DNA of 64,000 nt. It comes from an uncultured Flavobacteriales bacterium. GTDB lineage: Bacteria; Bacteroidota; Bacteroidia; Flavobacteriales; Flavobacteriaceae. The notes beneath the pieces were generated by a model, which searched no databases, was not told the DNA's origin, and saw only the letters and a list, made by a program, of their open reading frames with translations. The stretch spans positions 18,727-82,726 of the forward strand of contig CAJWBA010000005.1 of NCBI GenBank assembly GCA_913020155.1, in the 5' to 3' direction. Shown in pieces: positions 8,312 through 17,294 of the stretch. Position 1 is the stretch's first letter. Each line of letters starts with the position of its first letter. A program made the translations under genes and the position numbers.

Positions 8312-9454
8312 TTAATGCGCTTCAATTTCATCGTGATGCTCATGCTCTTCTGATGCAAAACCAAAATACAGCGCTGATAACATCGTAAAAATATATGCTT
8401 GTAGCAATGCTACTAAAACTTCAATTAATGAAATTGCAAAAGCAAGTCCAAATGAAAGTGGACTTCCTAACCAACTCTTAAATATAAACATCAGCCCAAT
8501 CAAACTCATCAAGACAATATGCCCTGCTTGCATGTTTGCATACAAACGAATTAAAAGAGAAAAGGGTTTGATGAAGATTCCCAAAACTTCTATTGGAATT
8601 AAAATGATGTACAATGGGATTTTAGCATACCACTTCAATGTTGATCCCAAAGGGTCAAATATATGTAACCAATAATCTTTGGTCCCAGTAAAATTGGTCA
8701 ACAAGAAAGTTAGTAACGCTAAACAGAATGTAACTGCAATATTTCCCGTTACATTAATCCCTAAAGGAGTAAGCCCTAAGATATTCAAAAACCAAACAAA
8801 GAAAAATACTGTAAGTAAAAAGCTCATGTATTTTTTGTAATGCTTTTCTCCAATGTTGGGAATGGCAATATCATCTCTAATGTAAAGTACAATGGGCTCA
8901 AAAAAGCGTCCAGCTCCAGAGGCAATTCCACTATTTTTTGAATAAGAATCCGCAAGGTTTTTAAACAAAAAAAACATCATAAATACAGTAAACATTATGC
9001 TAACAACACCTTTGGTAATCGAAAAATCCAACGGAGCAAAATTTGTTGCATGATGGTCTTCATCGTAAGTGATGGTTCCCGCTTGATCTGTTTTGTAAAT
9101 TTTGTTGTGATTGATGGTATAAAAATTGCCGTCAGCTTCTGCAACAGTTTCTCCGTGATGAAATTTAGAAGATAAAAAAACTTTAAACCCGTTATCCCAT
9201 AAAATTATTGGAAGGGGAACACCAATATAAACATGAGATCCATCGTCATTGGTGTATGAAAACAAACTGAAATCATAAGAATCCTGCAGGTGATGCATGA
9301 TGTAATCTTTGATCTCCTTTTTTTGAGTTTCTTTGGCAGAAAGATTTTCAGGGGGTTGTTGTTTTTCTTTGGCAGATACTACTCCCGATAAAAGTAATAT
9401 TAATAAAAACACTGTTTTTTTCTTAAGTAAAATAAACCTGGTGGATCCGCTCAT
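8312..9454 (-). CDS. atpB: ATP synthase F0 subunit a
   Basis: 380 residues, longer than the E. coli protein (about 270) because of an N-terminal extension of about 150 residues, common in Bacteroidota. That part has a signal-like hydrophobic start and a predicted periplasmic segment with many His and Asp residues. The proton-channel helix includes the essential arginine in LLIRLYANMQAGH, followed by further membrane helices. A Bacteroidota -7 element lies at 9474-9481, so the atpBEFHAG genes can be transcribed on their own as well as from the upstream sprE-bactofilin unit. Confidence 0.96.
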   Translation of the reverse strand: MSGSTRFILLKKKTVFLLILLLSGVVSAKEKQQPPENLSAKETQKKEIKDYIMHHLQDSYDFSLFSYTNDDGSHVYIGVPLPIILWDNGFKVFLSSKFHHGETVAEADGNFYTINHNKIYKTDQAGTITYDEDHHATNFAPLDFSITKGVVSIMFTVFMMFFLFKNLADSYSKNSGIASGAGRFFEPIVLYIRDDIAIPNIGEKHYKKYMSFLLTVFFFVWFLNILGLTPLGINVTGNIAVTFCLALLTFLLTNFTGTKDYWLHIFDPLGSTLKWYAKIPLYIILIPIEVLGIFIKPFSLLIRLYANMQAGHIVLMSLIGLMFIFKSWLGSPLSFGLAFAISLIEVLVALLQAYIFTMLSALYFGFASEEHEHHDEIEAH

Positions 9455-9473
9455 TGTTTTTCGAAATGCGATG

Positions 9474-9481
9474 CAAATGTA
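9474..9481 (-). promoter_or_regulatory. Bacteroidota -7 element before atpB
   Basis: On the minus strand the sequence reads TACATTTG, matching TAnnTTTG, 19 bp before the atpB ATG. A -33 TTG is not obvious at the usual spacing. It suggests a separate promoter for the ATP synthase genes. Confidence 0.5.
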
Positions 9482-9514
9482 AGGCTTTGCATTAAAAAGA
9501 AAAACACTTCCTAC

Positions 9515-9889
9515 TTATATTTTATTTAATTTTCGAACTAATATTCCTGTTTCTAAGAACAAACCTGTAAAATACGGTATGAAAAAGGTAATTGCTTCGG
9601 TTTTTTGAACAGTTCCATCTGCTTTATAAGTCGGATAAAATACAAGGGAAAAAAGAAGGAATTTTAGTAAACTACTCCCCATAAACAAAAAACCAACATG
9701 GTCTTTATTCCGATCAAAAACTTTAAATAAAACCCATAAGATTATTGCTGCTAAGACAAAATTTGAACAGTAACTCAGTAAGATGTGATTGGACCAGAGG
9801 GGAATTCCCAAAAGGAATAAAACACCCAAATGAAGGATTAAAACTAACGTGAAAATTATTGCAAAAATGAGTGGTGTATTTGCTTTCAA
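9515..9889 (-). CDS. Small membrane protein of the atp operon (DUF6168-like)
   Basis: Four hydrophobic segments in about 124 residues (for example LIFAIIFTLVLILHLGVLFL and FVLAAIILWVLFKVF), so an integral membrane protein. The frame is open to ATG 9970, but that extension would re-read the atpZ-like tail; I prefer TTG 9887-9889, which overlaps the atpZ stop (TTGA), so the start is uncertain. It sits between the atpZ-like gene and atpB, the place where AtpI-type assembly proteins occur, and resembles Flavobacteriaceae DUF6168 proteins. A role in c-ring assembly or Mg2+ supply is only inferred from position. Confidence 0.6.
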   Translation of the reverse strand: MKANTPLIFAIIFTLVLILHLGVLFLLGIPLWSNHILLSYCSNFVLAAIILWVLFKVFDRNKDHVGFLFMGSSLLKFLLFSLVFYPTYKADGTVQKTEAITFFIPYFTGLFLETGILVRKLNKI

Positions 9890-10095
9890 GAATCGTTTAA
9901 ATGTTTTGATTGTTTTTGTATGATAACCAAAATCCAAATAACTCCCAAAGCAGATAGGGATAGTGCCCAAAAGTTGCTTTGGGTTTTAAAATGTTGATCA
10001 AGCCAATGACCTCCTCGTACAGCTGCATAAACTACTACGGCAATTTGAACAGCTAAAGAGGAAAAAATAAGCCAATGTTTAGGCTGTTTTTTCAA
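9886..10095 (-). CDS. AtpZ/AtpI-family protein
   Basis: 69 residues with two membrane helices (about residues 9-27 and 41-60) separated by the short loop RGGHWLDQHF, where the GxWLDxxF pattern marks the AtpZ/AtpI family. Members occur upstream of ATP synthase genes and help ion supply or c-ring assembly. It overlaps the bactofilin gene (10079) by 17 bp and the next membrane protein by 4 bp, so it belongs to the same transcript. Family is likely; the exact function is inferred from context. Confidence 0.8.
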   Translation of the reverse strand: MKKQPKHWLIFSSLAVQIAVVVYAAVRGGHWLDQHFKTQSNFWALSLSALGVIWILVIIQKQSKHLNDS

Positions 10096-10459
10096 TTTTT
10101 CCGTTTATTGATTTTACATCCGAAGCCGAACGCATAGTACATTTAGCATTGAAAATAGCTCCAGATTCTACAATGAGTTTTCCTATGACTACTTCTCCAT
10201 CAAGTTGACACATGGTTTTCAAAGTAAGGCTTTCTTTAACATCTAACTTTCCATTAAATTTTCCTTCAATATCAGCAAAAGCACAGTCAATAATTCCTTT
10301 GATAACACCATCTTTACCGATAACAACCTTTCCAGATGTTTTGATGGAACCTTCTAAGTTTCCGTCTATTCTAAAGTCTGCTTCAGAGACAATGTCTCCT
10401 TTAATTTTGGTGTTTTTCTCGATTCGATTGGGTTGGCCATTGAGTTCGTTATTTTTCAT
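10079..10459 (-). CDS. Bactofilin-family polymer-forming protein
   Basis: 126 residues. The centre is a run of short beta-helical repeats (IKGDIVSEADFRIDGNLEGS, KVVIGKDGVIKGIIDCAFAD, GKLIVESGAIFNAKC) as in bactofilins, cytoskeletal proteins that self-assemble without nucleotide and position envelope or division enzymes. N- and C-terminal tails are short and polar. It lies 10 bp after the SprE-like gene and overlaps the atpZ-like gene. The family call is firm; what it positions in this cell is unknown. Confidence 0.9.
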   Translation of the reverse strand: MKNNELNGQPNRIEKNTKIKGDIVSEADFRIDGNLEGSIKTSGKVVIGKDGVIKGIIDCAFADIEGKFNGKLDVKESLTLKTMCQLDGEVVIGKLIVESGAIFNAKCTMRSASDVKSINGKIEKTA

Positions 10460-10469
10460 GTTAATATAG

Positions 10470-12938
10470 TTATTGAATTGCTTTCCAGCTTTTAAACAGT
10501 TGAATATCTCTGTATTGGGATGATAAAACTACAAATTTATTTGAAAATGTCGTGGATAAATCAGTTCGTGTTTTGTCATCGAGTATAAATGACGTATTTA
10601 GCTTTTCTCTTAAATCGTTAACCACCAAAAATATATAGTCGCGATCATATACTTCATTGGTAATGCTTCCATAGGATATTTTTGCCTCTTTAAGGGCTCG
10701 GTTTACCTCATCGCTCAGTTCCTGAAATTGTTTTTGATTTTCTTTTAAAACTGGGAAAATTAATTTGTAATTTAAATAAACCTTGGTTGGTTTTTCTGAT
10801 TGATTCATGGTTTCCAACGTTGCCAGTGTGTTTTTTGCCAGAGAGGAGGCTTCTGAATTGGGATATATTTCAATCAAGTTTTTTAGTTTCTCTTTCCAAC
10901 TGTCTACCCCGTCTAATCTCCCTGACGCATTGGCCATAAGATGAGCTACTTTTGAAACCAAAAGCGTGCCACTAAAAATAATCATCAGATCTTCCCCTTG
11001 GGCTAAGACCTCTTCATATTGTTGGTTTAAATACAATTGATACAACGATTCATAGCGAATTTCAGGGGTTTCATTTTCCTTTAATTTAAAGTTTTCTGGG
11101 TCACTTATTATTCTTGCAAAACGAGAATCTGGATACTCCTTTACAATTTTATCTTTATAAACCAATGCCATTTTTGGGTAATCTAACTCGTTCATTTTGT
11201 ACAAATGATACCATGCGTTCAACTCTTGATTTTCATTTGGTTTACCAACTAACAGTTTTTTCAGACGGTCACTAGCTAAAATAGTATTTTTAAATTTTTC
11301 CTTGTACAAGATTCCTACTTCTAAGTACGCTTGATTCCTTTGGTTGGATAAACTTTCTAAAAAAGTTGAAGACTTAGGGAGCAAGTCTACATAGGATTGG
11401 GCATTTTCTTTTACAATTGGTGTTTGTTCTGTTTCAACGTTTTCTTCTATTTGATTTGAAACAATACTTCTATTCAACGATTCTATTCTGTTCCAGTTGT
11501 CTATTTTAGGTCGGTTTCCATAATTTGAAGCAAATTCTTGTTTCCCTAAAACTACTAAATTTTCATTGTAGAAATAAAAATTTTTCTGGTTTGATCGATT
11601 CAAAATTCCAATCAGAGGTTTCTTTTCGAGTTCAATTTTTGCAAGTTCTTTCGTTCTTTTTTGATTAATTGCTTTTTGGTAATAAGCCAATTGTTCTCCG
11701 GGTTGCATTGAGGTAAGCATAAGAATGCTATCCGATATTCTAATAGTTTTTTCATAAACAATAACATCTTGAAGACTTTCTCGCTCTCTTAAAACAATTT
11801 TCTTTTGACGACTTTCTTGAGGAAATTGCCCCAAAAGACTATCTAGAAATGCTCCTGCAACGACATAATCTCCTTGGGCAAAAGCTTCATCTGCTAAGTC
11901 TCGATAATTTTGTCTTCGGGTGGGTCGATCTATGCTTGGGGATCTCAACGATTTATTAAAAAGTTGTTTTGCTAAACTATCCTTTCCCTGACTCAAATAA
12001 TACCGTGCTTGCTGCCTGTAAATTAAATGAGTAAAGTTTTCGTTTTCAAAAGCATTACTTAACTTTTCTAAGGCTTTTTCTGGGCTCTCGCCACTAATTT
12101 CTGACTGTATTCGTAATGCGTTCAATTTGGCATGCATCCAATACAGTCGGGGTACTTTTCGCTTTAAATCTACAATAGATGAAAAAGCGAATTGTGCTGA
12201 GTCTTTTTGATTTAGCTTTTCAAAAAGTTGAGCTTCGATAAACCGATAACGAGTTTGTAAAGTTCTTTTGCGCTCGGCGGCAGCCGCAATTTTGATGTAT
12301 TTAAGTGCCGAATCTGCTTGTCGAATATTTAAAAAAGCCTGAGCTAAAGTTGCGTTAACTTCTGCATAGAGCATCTTTTTTTTGGGCATTATTCTTGCAA
12401 TTGGCTTTAGATTGGAAATCACTAACTCATCATTTCGAAGACGAATATTTGTTTTCTCTCTCCAAAGTTTCCCCTCGTAAAAAACATCCGCTTCGGAGCT
12501 TAAACCAAGTAGAAAGTTGAATGCCTCAAGGGCAGGGAAAAAACGTCTGTCATAATATCGTGCTTTTCCCAAAAGCAAATACGCTTTGTTGATTTGATCA
12601 TTCTTTTGTTTTCCATTGAAGTTCATGGAATGCTTTTGAATTGCTTTTACTGCCTTTTCCTCTGCTCGAATAAAACTTGGGATTACGGCTGAAGCATTTT
12701 CGTCTTCTCCGTCCAAAGCAATCAATTCTACAGGAAGTACATTCAAAAAATCGTCTTGAGCTTCACTTGCTAAAATAACTGTTCCAATGCCCAGAGCTTC
12801 CTCTCCGTTGAAAAGCACATTGAATTTGGTGTTCAAGCTGTGATACTCACGATTCAAAAAGTGGTCTTTCTGAGTTGAACAGCTCCAAACCCCCAAAACT
12901 AGGAAACCAAAAACGCTAAATTTTAATACCTTTTTCAA
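10470..12938 (-). CDS. sprE: Type IX secretion / gliding lipoprotein PorW/SprE
   Basis: 822 residues. The N-terminal signal ends in GVWSCST, a lipobox with Cys about 20, so lipid-anchored to the periplasmic face of a membrane. The segment FLNREYHSLNTKFNVLFNG is characteristic of the PorW/SprE family. The body is built of helical TPR-like repeats (for example RYYLSQGKDSLAKQLFNKSL and EEVLAQGEDLMIIFSG). SprE/PorW is required for the type IX secretion system and, in gliding Flavobacteria, for motility. It heads a transcript that runs into the bactofilin and ATP synthase genes. Other T9SS components are not in this window. Confidence 0.85.
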   Translation of the reverse strand: MKKVLKFSVFGFLVLGVWSCSTQKDHFLNREYHSLNTKFNVLFNGEEALGIGTVILASEAQDDFLNVLPVELIALDGEDENASAVIPSFIRAEEKAVKAIQKHSMNFNGKQKNDQINKAYLLLGKARYYDRRFFPALEAFNFLLGLSSEADVFYEGKLWREKTNIRLRNDELVISNLKPIARIMPKKKMLYAEVNATLAQAFLNIRQADSALKYIKIAAAAERKRTLQTRYRFIEAQLFEKLNQKDSAQFAFSSIVDLKRKVPRLYWMHAKLNALRIQSEISGESPEKALEKLSNAFENENFTHLIYRQQARYYLSQGKDSLAKQLFNKSLRSPSIDRPTRRQNYRDLADEAFAQGDYVVAGAFLDSLLGQFPQESRQKKIVLRERESLQDVIVYEKTIRISDSILMLTSMQPGEQLAYYQKAINQKRTKELAKIELEKKPLIGILNRSNQKNFYFYNENLVVLGKQEFASNYGNRPKIDNWNRIESLNRSIVSNQIEENVETEQTPIVKENAQSYVDLLPKSSTFLESLSNQRNQAYLEVGILYKEKFKNTILASDRLKKLLVGKPNENQELNAWYHLYKMNELDYPKMALVYKDKIVKEYPDSRFARIISDPENFKLKENETPEIRYESLYQLYLNQQYEEVLAQGEDLMIIFSGTLLVSKVAHLMANASGRLDGVDSWKEKLKNLIEIYPNSEASSLAKNTLATLETMNQSEKPTKVYLNYKLIFPVLKENQKQFQELSDEVNRALKEAKISYGSITNEVYDRDYIFLVVNDLREKLNTSFILDDKTRTDLSTTFSNKFVVLSSQYRDIQLFKSWKAIQ

Positions 12939-12991
12939 AAAACAAATTGATGTATACTAATAACTTAAATTCAAGGTTTTTAGTATGTGCC

Positions 12992-13687
12992 CTAGACAGA
13001 AAAGTAGTCTTCTAATTCTCGAAGTGTTTTAAAGGTAGTTTCTTTATCAATAATTACAGATCCTTTTTCCAACAGGACAATACGATTACAAACCTCGGTT
13101 ACATGATTCAAATCATGACTTGATATCAATAAAGTTAGCTCCCGATCTTCTGTTTCCTTTCGGATCAGATACTTTAATTTTATTTGAGTTGTAGGGTCTA
13201 AATTTGCGAAAGGCTCATCCAAAATAATGACTTTTGGTCTCCCAATAAAAGTGGCAATAAGACCTACCTTTTTCTGATTTCCCTTTGAAAAGTCTCTTAA
13301 ATACTTTTTTTGATTTAAGATTTCATTATTAAAAAAATCTAAATAATCTTTCAAAAAAATGTCTACCTCTTTTTGATCAATACCTCTCAAACTTCCAACA
13401 AAGTAAAAATATTCTTCTGGTGTCAGATATCCAATCAAAAATGAATCGTCGATGAAAGCAGAAGTGAAATTTTTCCAGTCCTCGCTTTTAGCTACTACTA
13501 TTTCATTGGAAATAATTTCACCGGTAGATGCTTTTATTAGGTCTAGCAACAGACTAAAAAACGTGGTTTTTCCTGCACCATTATTCCCTACTAACCCAAA
13601 ACACTGTCCTTTGGGTATTTCGAGACGGTCAATAGATAACGCTGTTTTATCTCCATAAATTTTAGTAAGCGAATTTGTTGTAATCAT
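12992..13687 (-). CDS. ABC transporter ATP-binding protein
   Basis: 231 residues with all ABC ATPase motifs: Walker A GNNGAGKTT (about residues 34-42), signature SKGNQKK (a variant of LSGGQ), Walker B VIILDEP followed by FANLDP, and the switch histidine in LISSHDLN. One nucleotide-binding domain, so it works as a dimer with a membrane partner. The DUF5687 gene 4 bp upstream is that partner by position. Substrate unknown; the closest type is gliding/antibiotic-export-like ATPases. Confidence 0.92.
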   Translation of the reverse strand: MITTNSLTKIYGDKTALSIDRLEIPKGQCFGLVGNNGAGKTTFFSLLLDLIKASTGEIISNEIVVAKSEDWKNFTSAFIDDSFLIGYLTPEEYFYFVGSLRGIDQKEVDIFLKDYLDFFNNEILNQKKYLRDFSKGNQKKVGLIATFIGRPKVIILDEPFANLDPTTQIKLKYLIRKETEDRELTLLISSHDLNHVTEVCNRIVLLEKGSVIIDKETTFKTLRELEDYFSV

Positions 13688-13691
13688 TATT

Positions 13692-15158
13692 TTATTTTTG
13701 AGTAAAGGCCTTTAAAGTTTGGTGTTTTTCTTTAACATATAATCGAACCATTTGATTTAGGATTTGATTTTTAAAAACAATTCCCAAAATCCCAGTCGAA
13801 GCTAAAGTGATAAGGCCTAGTGTTGAGTTGGAAATTTTTGCTGGAATTAGATAAAGTAAAACGGGTAAAATCATTTTAGGAAGAATCATTAAAAATTGTT
13901 TTCCCGAGAAGGCTTGAGTATTCTCAAAAGCATTGGCTTTTACGTTTAACTGCAGTGATTGTTTGTTAAGTAATCCTCCGTAAAGGGTTATCCATGTTCC
14001 CAAACCAATATTAAAAAAAGCTCCTGATAAAATCATCAAGTAAACATCTACTCCAAAGTAGACGTATGGGATTGAAAATATTGTGGACACCACTACTGCA
14101 AAAGTCATCAAATACCATTTTGAATCTAAATATCGCTTATAAGACAAATTTTGACACATCAAAAAAGGATAGTATTCGCTATCCCAAGCTGGCACATAGT
14201 TCCCATAGGTCAACAAAAACCCTCCGGTAATGAAAATTGAAGCAAAAGGAATAAAAAACTCTGGCTGATGTTCTAGTGTAGGGAAAAAAGCTAAGCCATA
14301 GAACAAAAAGAGAAAAGACGCCATCACAACATTTCTGGGCCTTAAGTTACGAACAATCAACCTTAAATCATTTTTTAGAAAAAGCGCGTGCGACCCAAAA
14401 ATGTCTAAAAAATCGTACCGTTCTGCATTAGCAACCTCCTTTTTTGCCGCAAGGGAACCCTCTAAGTTTAAATTGTTTTTTAAAAATCTAAAGGTTACAG
14501 AATAAAGCCCTAAAAAGATTGATAAGGGTATCAAAGCCATGATGGGTTTCACTAATAGGCTGTCAAAAAAAAGTCCTGCTAAACTTATGATTTCTATTTT
14601 AAGATAATTTTCAGCAACGAAGAGTAGAATTAACCCTAGAATAAAGCCCACTAAAATCTTGTTATTTTTATTTACTAAAATTGTGATAAAATTGATGCTT
14701 AACGATAAAAGCATAAGAGATACCCACCAAGTAAATGCTTGACTTAAAAGATAATCATCTTTGAACAAAGCAATGCTTATTGGCAGATAAAACAAATAAG
14801 GAATGGCGTTGTAAATTGAAATTATAGAACGCAATAAAACATTTCTAATGATTCGATTTTTGGGGATAGAGAGCATTAACAAAGACTTGATTTCTGTAAC
14901 TGGGAGCTGCTGTAAAAAATAACGTATTATTAATTCAAAAATAAAGATTAAAGCCAAAGTGCTATTGATGATTGAAATGGCATCTTGTTCGGGAAATTTT
15001 TTGCTCAGTGCGGGATAAATCACAATTCCTCCAAACAAAAAAGATCCCGCAAAATAAAGGAACAGCAGGCCCATCAATACTTTGATGGCTAATTTAGCCT
15101 CCAGTTGTGGGGCTCGTAAAAACTTTTTAAGCCCAAGATTAAAAAGAGATGATGACAT
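13692..15158 (-). CDS. DUF5687 membrane protein, probable ABC permease
   Basis: 488 residues with about ten to twelve hydrophobic segments spread through the protein (for example LLFLYFAGSFLFGGIVIYPA and FILGLILLFVAENYL), so a polytopic inner-membrane protein. It matches the Bacteroidota DUF5687 family, which is regularly paired with an ABC ATPase. Here the ATPase follows after 4 bp. No catalytic motif. The substrate cannot be inferred. Divergent from the iron-sulfur reductase gene at 15258. Confidence 0.8.
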   Translation of the reverse strand: MSSSLFNLGLKKFLRAPQLEAKLAIKVLMGLLFLYFAGSFLFGGIVIYPALSKKFPEQDAISIINSTLALIFIFELIIRYFLQQLPVTEIKSLLMLSIPKNRIIRNVLLRSIISIYNAIPYLFYLPISIALFKDDYLLSQAFTWWVSLMLLSLSINFITILVNKNNKILVGFILGLILLFVAENYLKIEIISLAGLFFDSLLVKPIMALIPLSIFLGLYSVTFRFLKNNLNLEGSLAAKKEVANAERYDFLDIFGSHALFLKNDLRLIVRNLRPRNVVMASFLFLFYGLAFFPTLEHQPEFFIPFASIFITGGFLLTYGNYVPAWDSEYYPFLMCQNLSYKRYLDSKWYLMTFAVVVSTIFSIPYVYFGVDVYLMILSGAFFNIGLGTWITLYGGLLNKQSLQLNVKANAFENTQAFSGKQFLMILPKMILPVLLYLIPAKISNSTLGLITLASTGILGIVFKNQILNQMVRLYVKEKHQTLKAFTQK

Positions 15159-15238
15159 TTTGTGAAATAGTGGTTTTTAAAATAAGTAGAATAAAGATAA
15201 ATAATGCTACAATTTCACAAAGTTTTCTTAAGGTTTAT

Positions 15239-15246
15239 TATTTTTG
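15239..15246 (+). promoter_or_regulatory. Bacteroidota -7 element before the iron-sulfur reductase
   Basis: TATTTTTG matches TAnnTTTG and ends 11 bp before the ATG at 15258, so the mRNA would have a very short leader. This supports choosing 15258 and not the ATG at 15204, which lies upstream of the promoter element. Confidence 0.5.
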
Positions 15247-15257
15247 TAAAAAAAACA

Positions 15258-16298
15258 ATGGCTGCATATCACAAGCTAAAAATCAAAAACATCAAAGTAC
15301 TTACATCTGAGGCATCAACTATTGGTTTTGAGGTTCCTTCTTCGCTTAAAGAACGTTTTCAATTCCAATCGGGACAATACATCAATCTCAAAACAACCCT
15401 TGAGGGTGAAGGGGTTAGAAGGTCATATTCTTTATGTTCTGCTCCGTTTGAAAGCCTTCTAGAAGTTGGGATTAAACGGATTCGAAACGGTCTTTTTTCA
15501 ACTTATGCAACTCAGAAATTAGAGGTTGGAGACTCCCTTGAGGTCGCTGTACCCGAGGGGCGATTTGTTTATGATAGTAACGCCAAAAATGTGACTGCCT
15601 TTGCTGCAGGTAGCGGAATTACTCCCATTTTCTCTATTCTCAAAACAGCGTTAAATATCGGTAAAGACACACATTTTACTTTAGTTTACGGAAATAAAAC
15701 CCCAGAGCAAACACTTTTTTACACCGAATTAAAAGCATTAGAGGCTGAGCATCCCTCACAATTAAAAATCCTATGGCTCTTCAGTCAATCCAATGAAAAA
15801 AAGAGTCGTTTTGGCCGTATCGATTCCAGTATTGTAAAATACGCTCTCCAAAATTCGGGACAACTGTCTACAGCGTTTTATCTTTGTGGTCCCGAAGCTA
15901 TGATCCTTGAGGTTAAAAATACGCTACTGAATAATGATATTCAAGAACATGTAATTTATTTTGAACTTTTTTCGCCTTCCACAGAAAAACCTGCAGAAAA
16001 AATTAATTCCTCTTCTCACCTAACTACCATTGAAATTATTGCAGATGATAGTACTTACACCGTTGAAAGCAACTCTTCAAGTACAATTCTTGATGCTGCA
16101 TTGAACAAAAAAATTGATGTCCCCTATTCTTGTCAAGGTGGGGTTTGTTGCAGTTGTATTGCTAAAATCACTGAGGGATCAGCTGCTATGACCAGCAATC
16201 AGGTTTTAACAGATGAAGAGGTTGCAGATGGATTGGTTTTAACCTGTCAAGCTTTGCCAACCTCCTCAAAAGTAGTTGTCAATTATGATGACGTTTAA
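15258..16298 (+). CDS. PaaE-like ferredoxin-NADP reductase / 2Fe-2S flavoprotein
   Basis: 346 residues from ATG 15258. Domain order: FAD-binding barrel with RRSYSLCS (about residue 55), an NAD(P)-binding half with AAGSGITPIFSIL and YLCGPEAMI, and a C-terminal plant-type ferredoxin domain with CQGGVCCSC (Cys-x4-Cys-x2-Cys) and a fourth Cys in LTCQA. This layout passes electrons from NAD(P)H through FAD and 2Fe-2S to an oxygenase, as PaaE does for phenylacetyl-CoA epoxidase. No paaABCD or other oxygenase is nearby, so its partner is unknown. Convergent with the GT4 gene. Confidence 0.92.
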   Translation: MAAYHKLKIKNIKVLTSEASTIGFEVPSSLKERFQFQSGQYINLKTTLEGEGVRRSYSLCSAPFESLLEVGIKRIRNGLFSTYATQKLEVGDSLEVAVPEGRFVYDSNAKNVTAFAAGSGITPIFSILKTALNIGKDTHFTLVYGNKTPEQTLFYTELKALEAEHPSQLKILWLFSQSNEKKSRFGRIDSSIVKYALQNSGQLSTAFYLCGPEAMILEVKNTLLNNDIQEHVIYFELFSPSTEKPAEKINSSSHLTTIEIIADDSTYTVESNSSSTILDAALNKKIDVPYSCQGGVCCSCIAKITEGSAAMTSNQVLTDEEVADGLVLTCQALPTSSKVVVNYDDV

Positions 16299-16304
16299 CC
16301 CTTT

Positions 16305-17282
16305 TTAGACTGTCCTTAGTTTTTTGTATTGCTCAAATAGTTTTTGAGCGGAAACCTCAGTACTCCAGTCTATTAATATGCCCTGACGAATTTGTTTTGG
16401 TTCCAAAATACTTGGGTTTTCAAATACTTTTTTAATAATTTCTCTCAAAGAACTTATGGATCCTTTTGGATACAAAAAGCCATTTTTGTTGTGTTCGATT
16501 ACCTCAGAGTGAATCCCTACCTGCTCGGTTGCTATTGTATTACATCCGCAGGACATAGCTTCTAAACAAACCAAAGAAAATCCCTCGGTGTAAGAGGCTA
16601 TGATAACTCCAGAGCTGTTCTGATAATAGCTTTTCATTTGATTGGTTTGCGAAATAAATTGAAGCTGATTTTCTACGGCATTATTCTTTGCTATTGTTTT
16701 GATTTCTCGAGCATATTGTTCAGAATCTACAGTTCCAATAAATTGTACTTTCCATTTTGGGTTTTTACGTAACAAGGGAGCAGCGGCTTCAATTACATCA
16801 CGTTGTCCTTTGGATTTCCTAATACGTCCAAAGACACTTATTATTTTGTCTTTTGGGGTTGAAAGGTGTTTTGGGGGTTGAAAATAACTTGTGTCAACTC
16901 CATGCCCTATTGTAGTGGTTTCTATTTTTAGGTTTTGACCCATTTGCTTGCTTAAGCTAATCCTTGAGTCAGCTTTGGACATCAAATAATAGGTAAATCG
17001 AGAAGGTTCAGAATCTGAGTGGCGAGTAGAAAGTAACTTAAATTTCCCTCCAAAAAACCGCAGTATTAATGCCAATAACATTTCGTTATTTCTGTGGATA
17101 TGAATTACCGTTTTGTCTTCTGAAAATACTGCCTTTAAAACTTTAATAAAAGAAATTCTATAGCTTGAGATTCCATACCCAAACACTTTTGTCTCTTCAA
17201 ATTTATTCAAACAAGGAACAATGCTTTCCACACTTCGTGTAACCCCTGTAATTTTAAAATGAAAATGAAAATGAATAATCAT
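16305..17282 (-). CDS. Glycosyltransferase family 4 (GT-B)
   Basis: 325 residues. The C-terminal half carries the GT4 donor-site pattern with two glutamates eight apart in YTEGFSLVCLEAMSCG and the preceding KGQRDVIEAA region; a Lys in IRKSKGQ fits the usual diphosphate-binding position. The N-terminal acceptor domain starts MIIHFHFHFKITGVTRSVES. It transfers a sugar from an NDP-sugar, probably to a lipid carrier or glycan at the cytoplasmic membrane. Lies 12 bp after the DUF6427 gene; acceptor and donor unknown. Confidence 0.88.
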   Translation of the reverse strand: MIIHFHFHFKITGVTRSVESIVPCLNKFEETKVFGYGISSYRISFIKVLKAVFSEDKTVIHIHRNNEMLLALILRFFGGKFKLLSTRHSDSEPSRFTYYLMSKADSRISLSKQMGQNLKIETTTIGHGVDTSYFQPPKHLSTPKDKIISVFGRIRKSKGQRDVIEAAAPLLRKNPKWKVQFIGTVDSEQYAREIKTIAKNNAVENQLQFISQTNQMKSYYQNSSGVIIASYTEGFSLVCLEAMSCGCNTIATEQVGIHSEVIEHNKNGFLYPKGSISSLREIIKKVFENPSILEPKQIRQGILIDWSTEVSAQKLFEQYKKLRTV

Positions 17283-17294
17283 GTAGTTGAATTT

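Noticed and set aside
4482..9454. Missing atpD and atpC as evidence of a deleted or damaged ATP synthase operon
   Set aside because: In Bacteroidota the beta and epsilon genes are usually at a separate locus, so absence here is normal.
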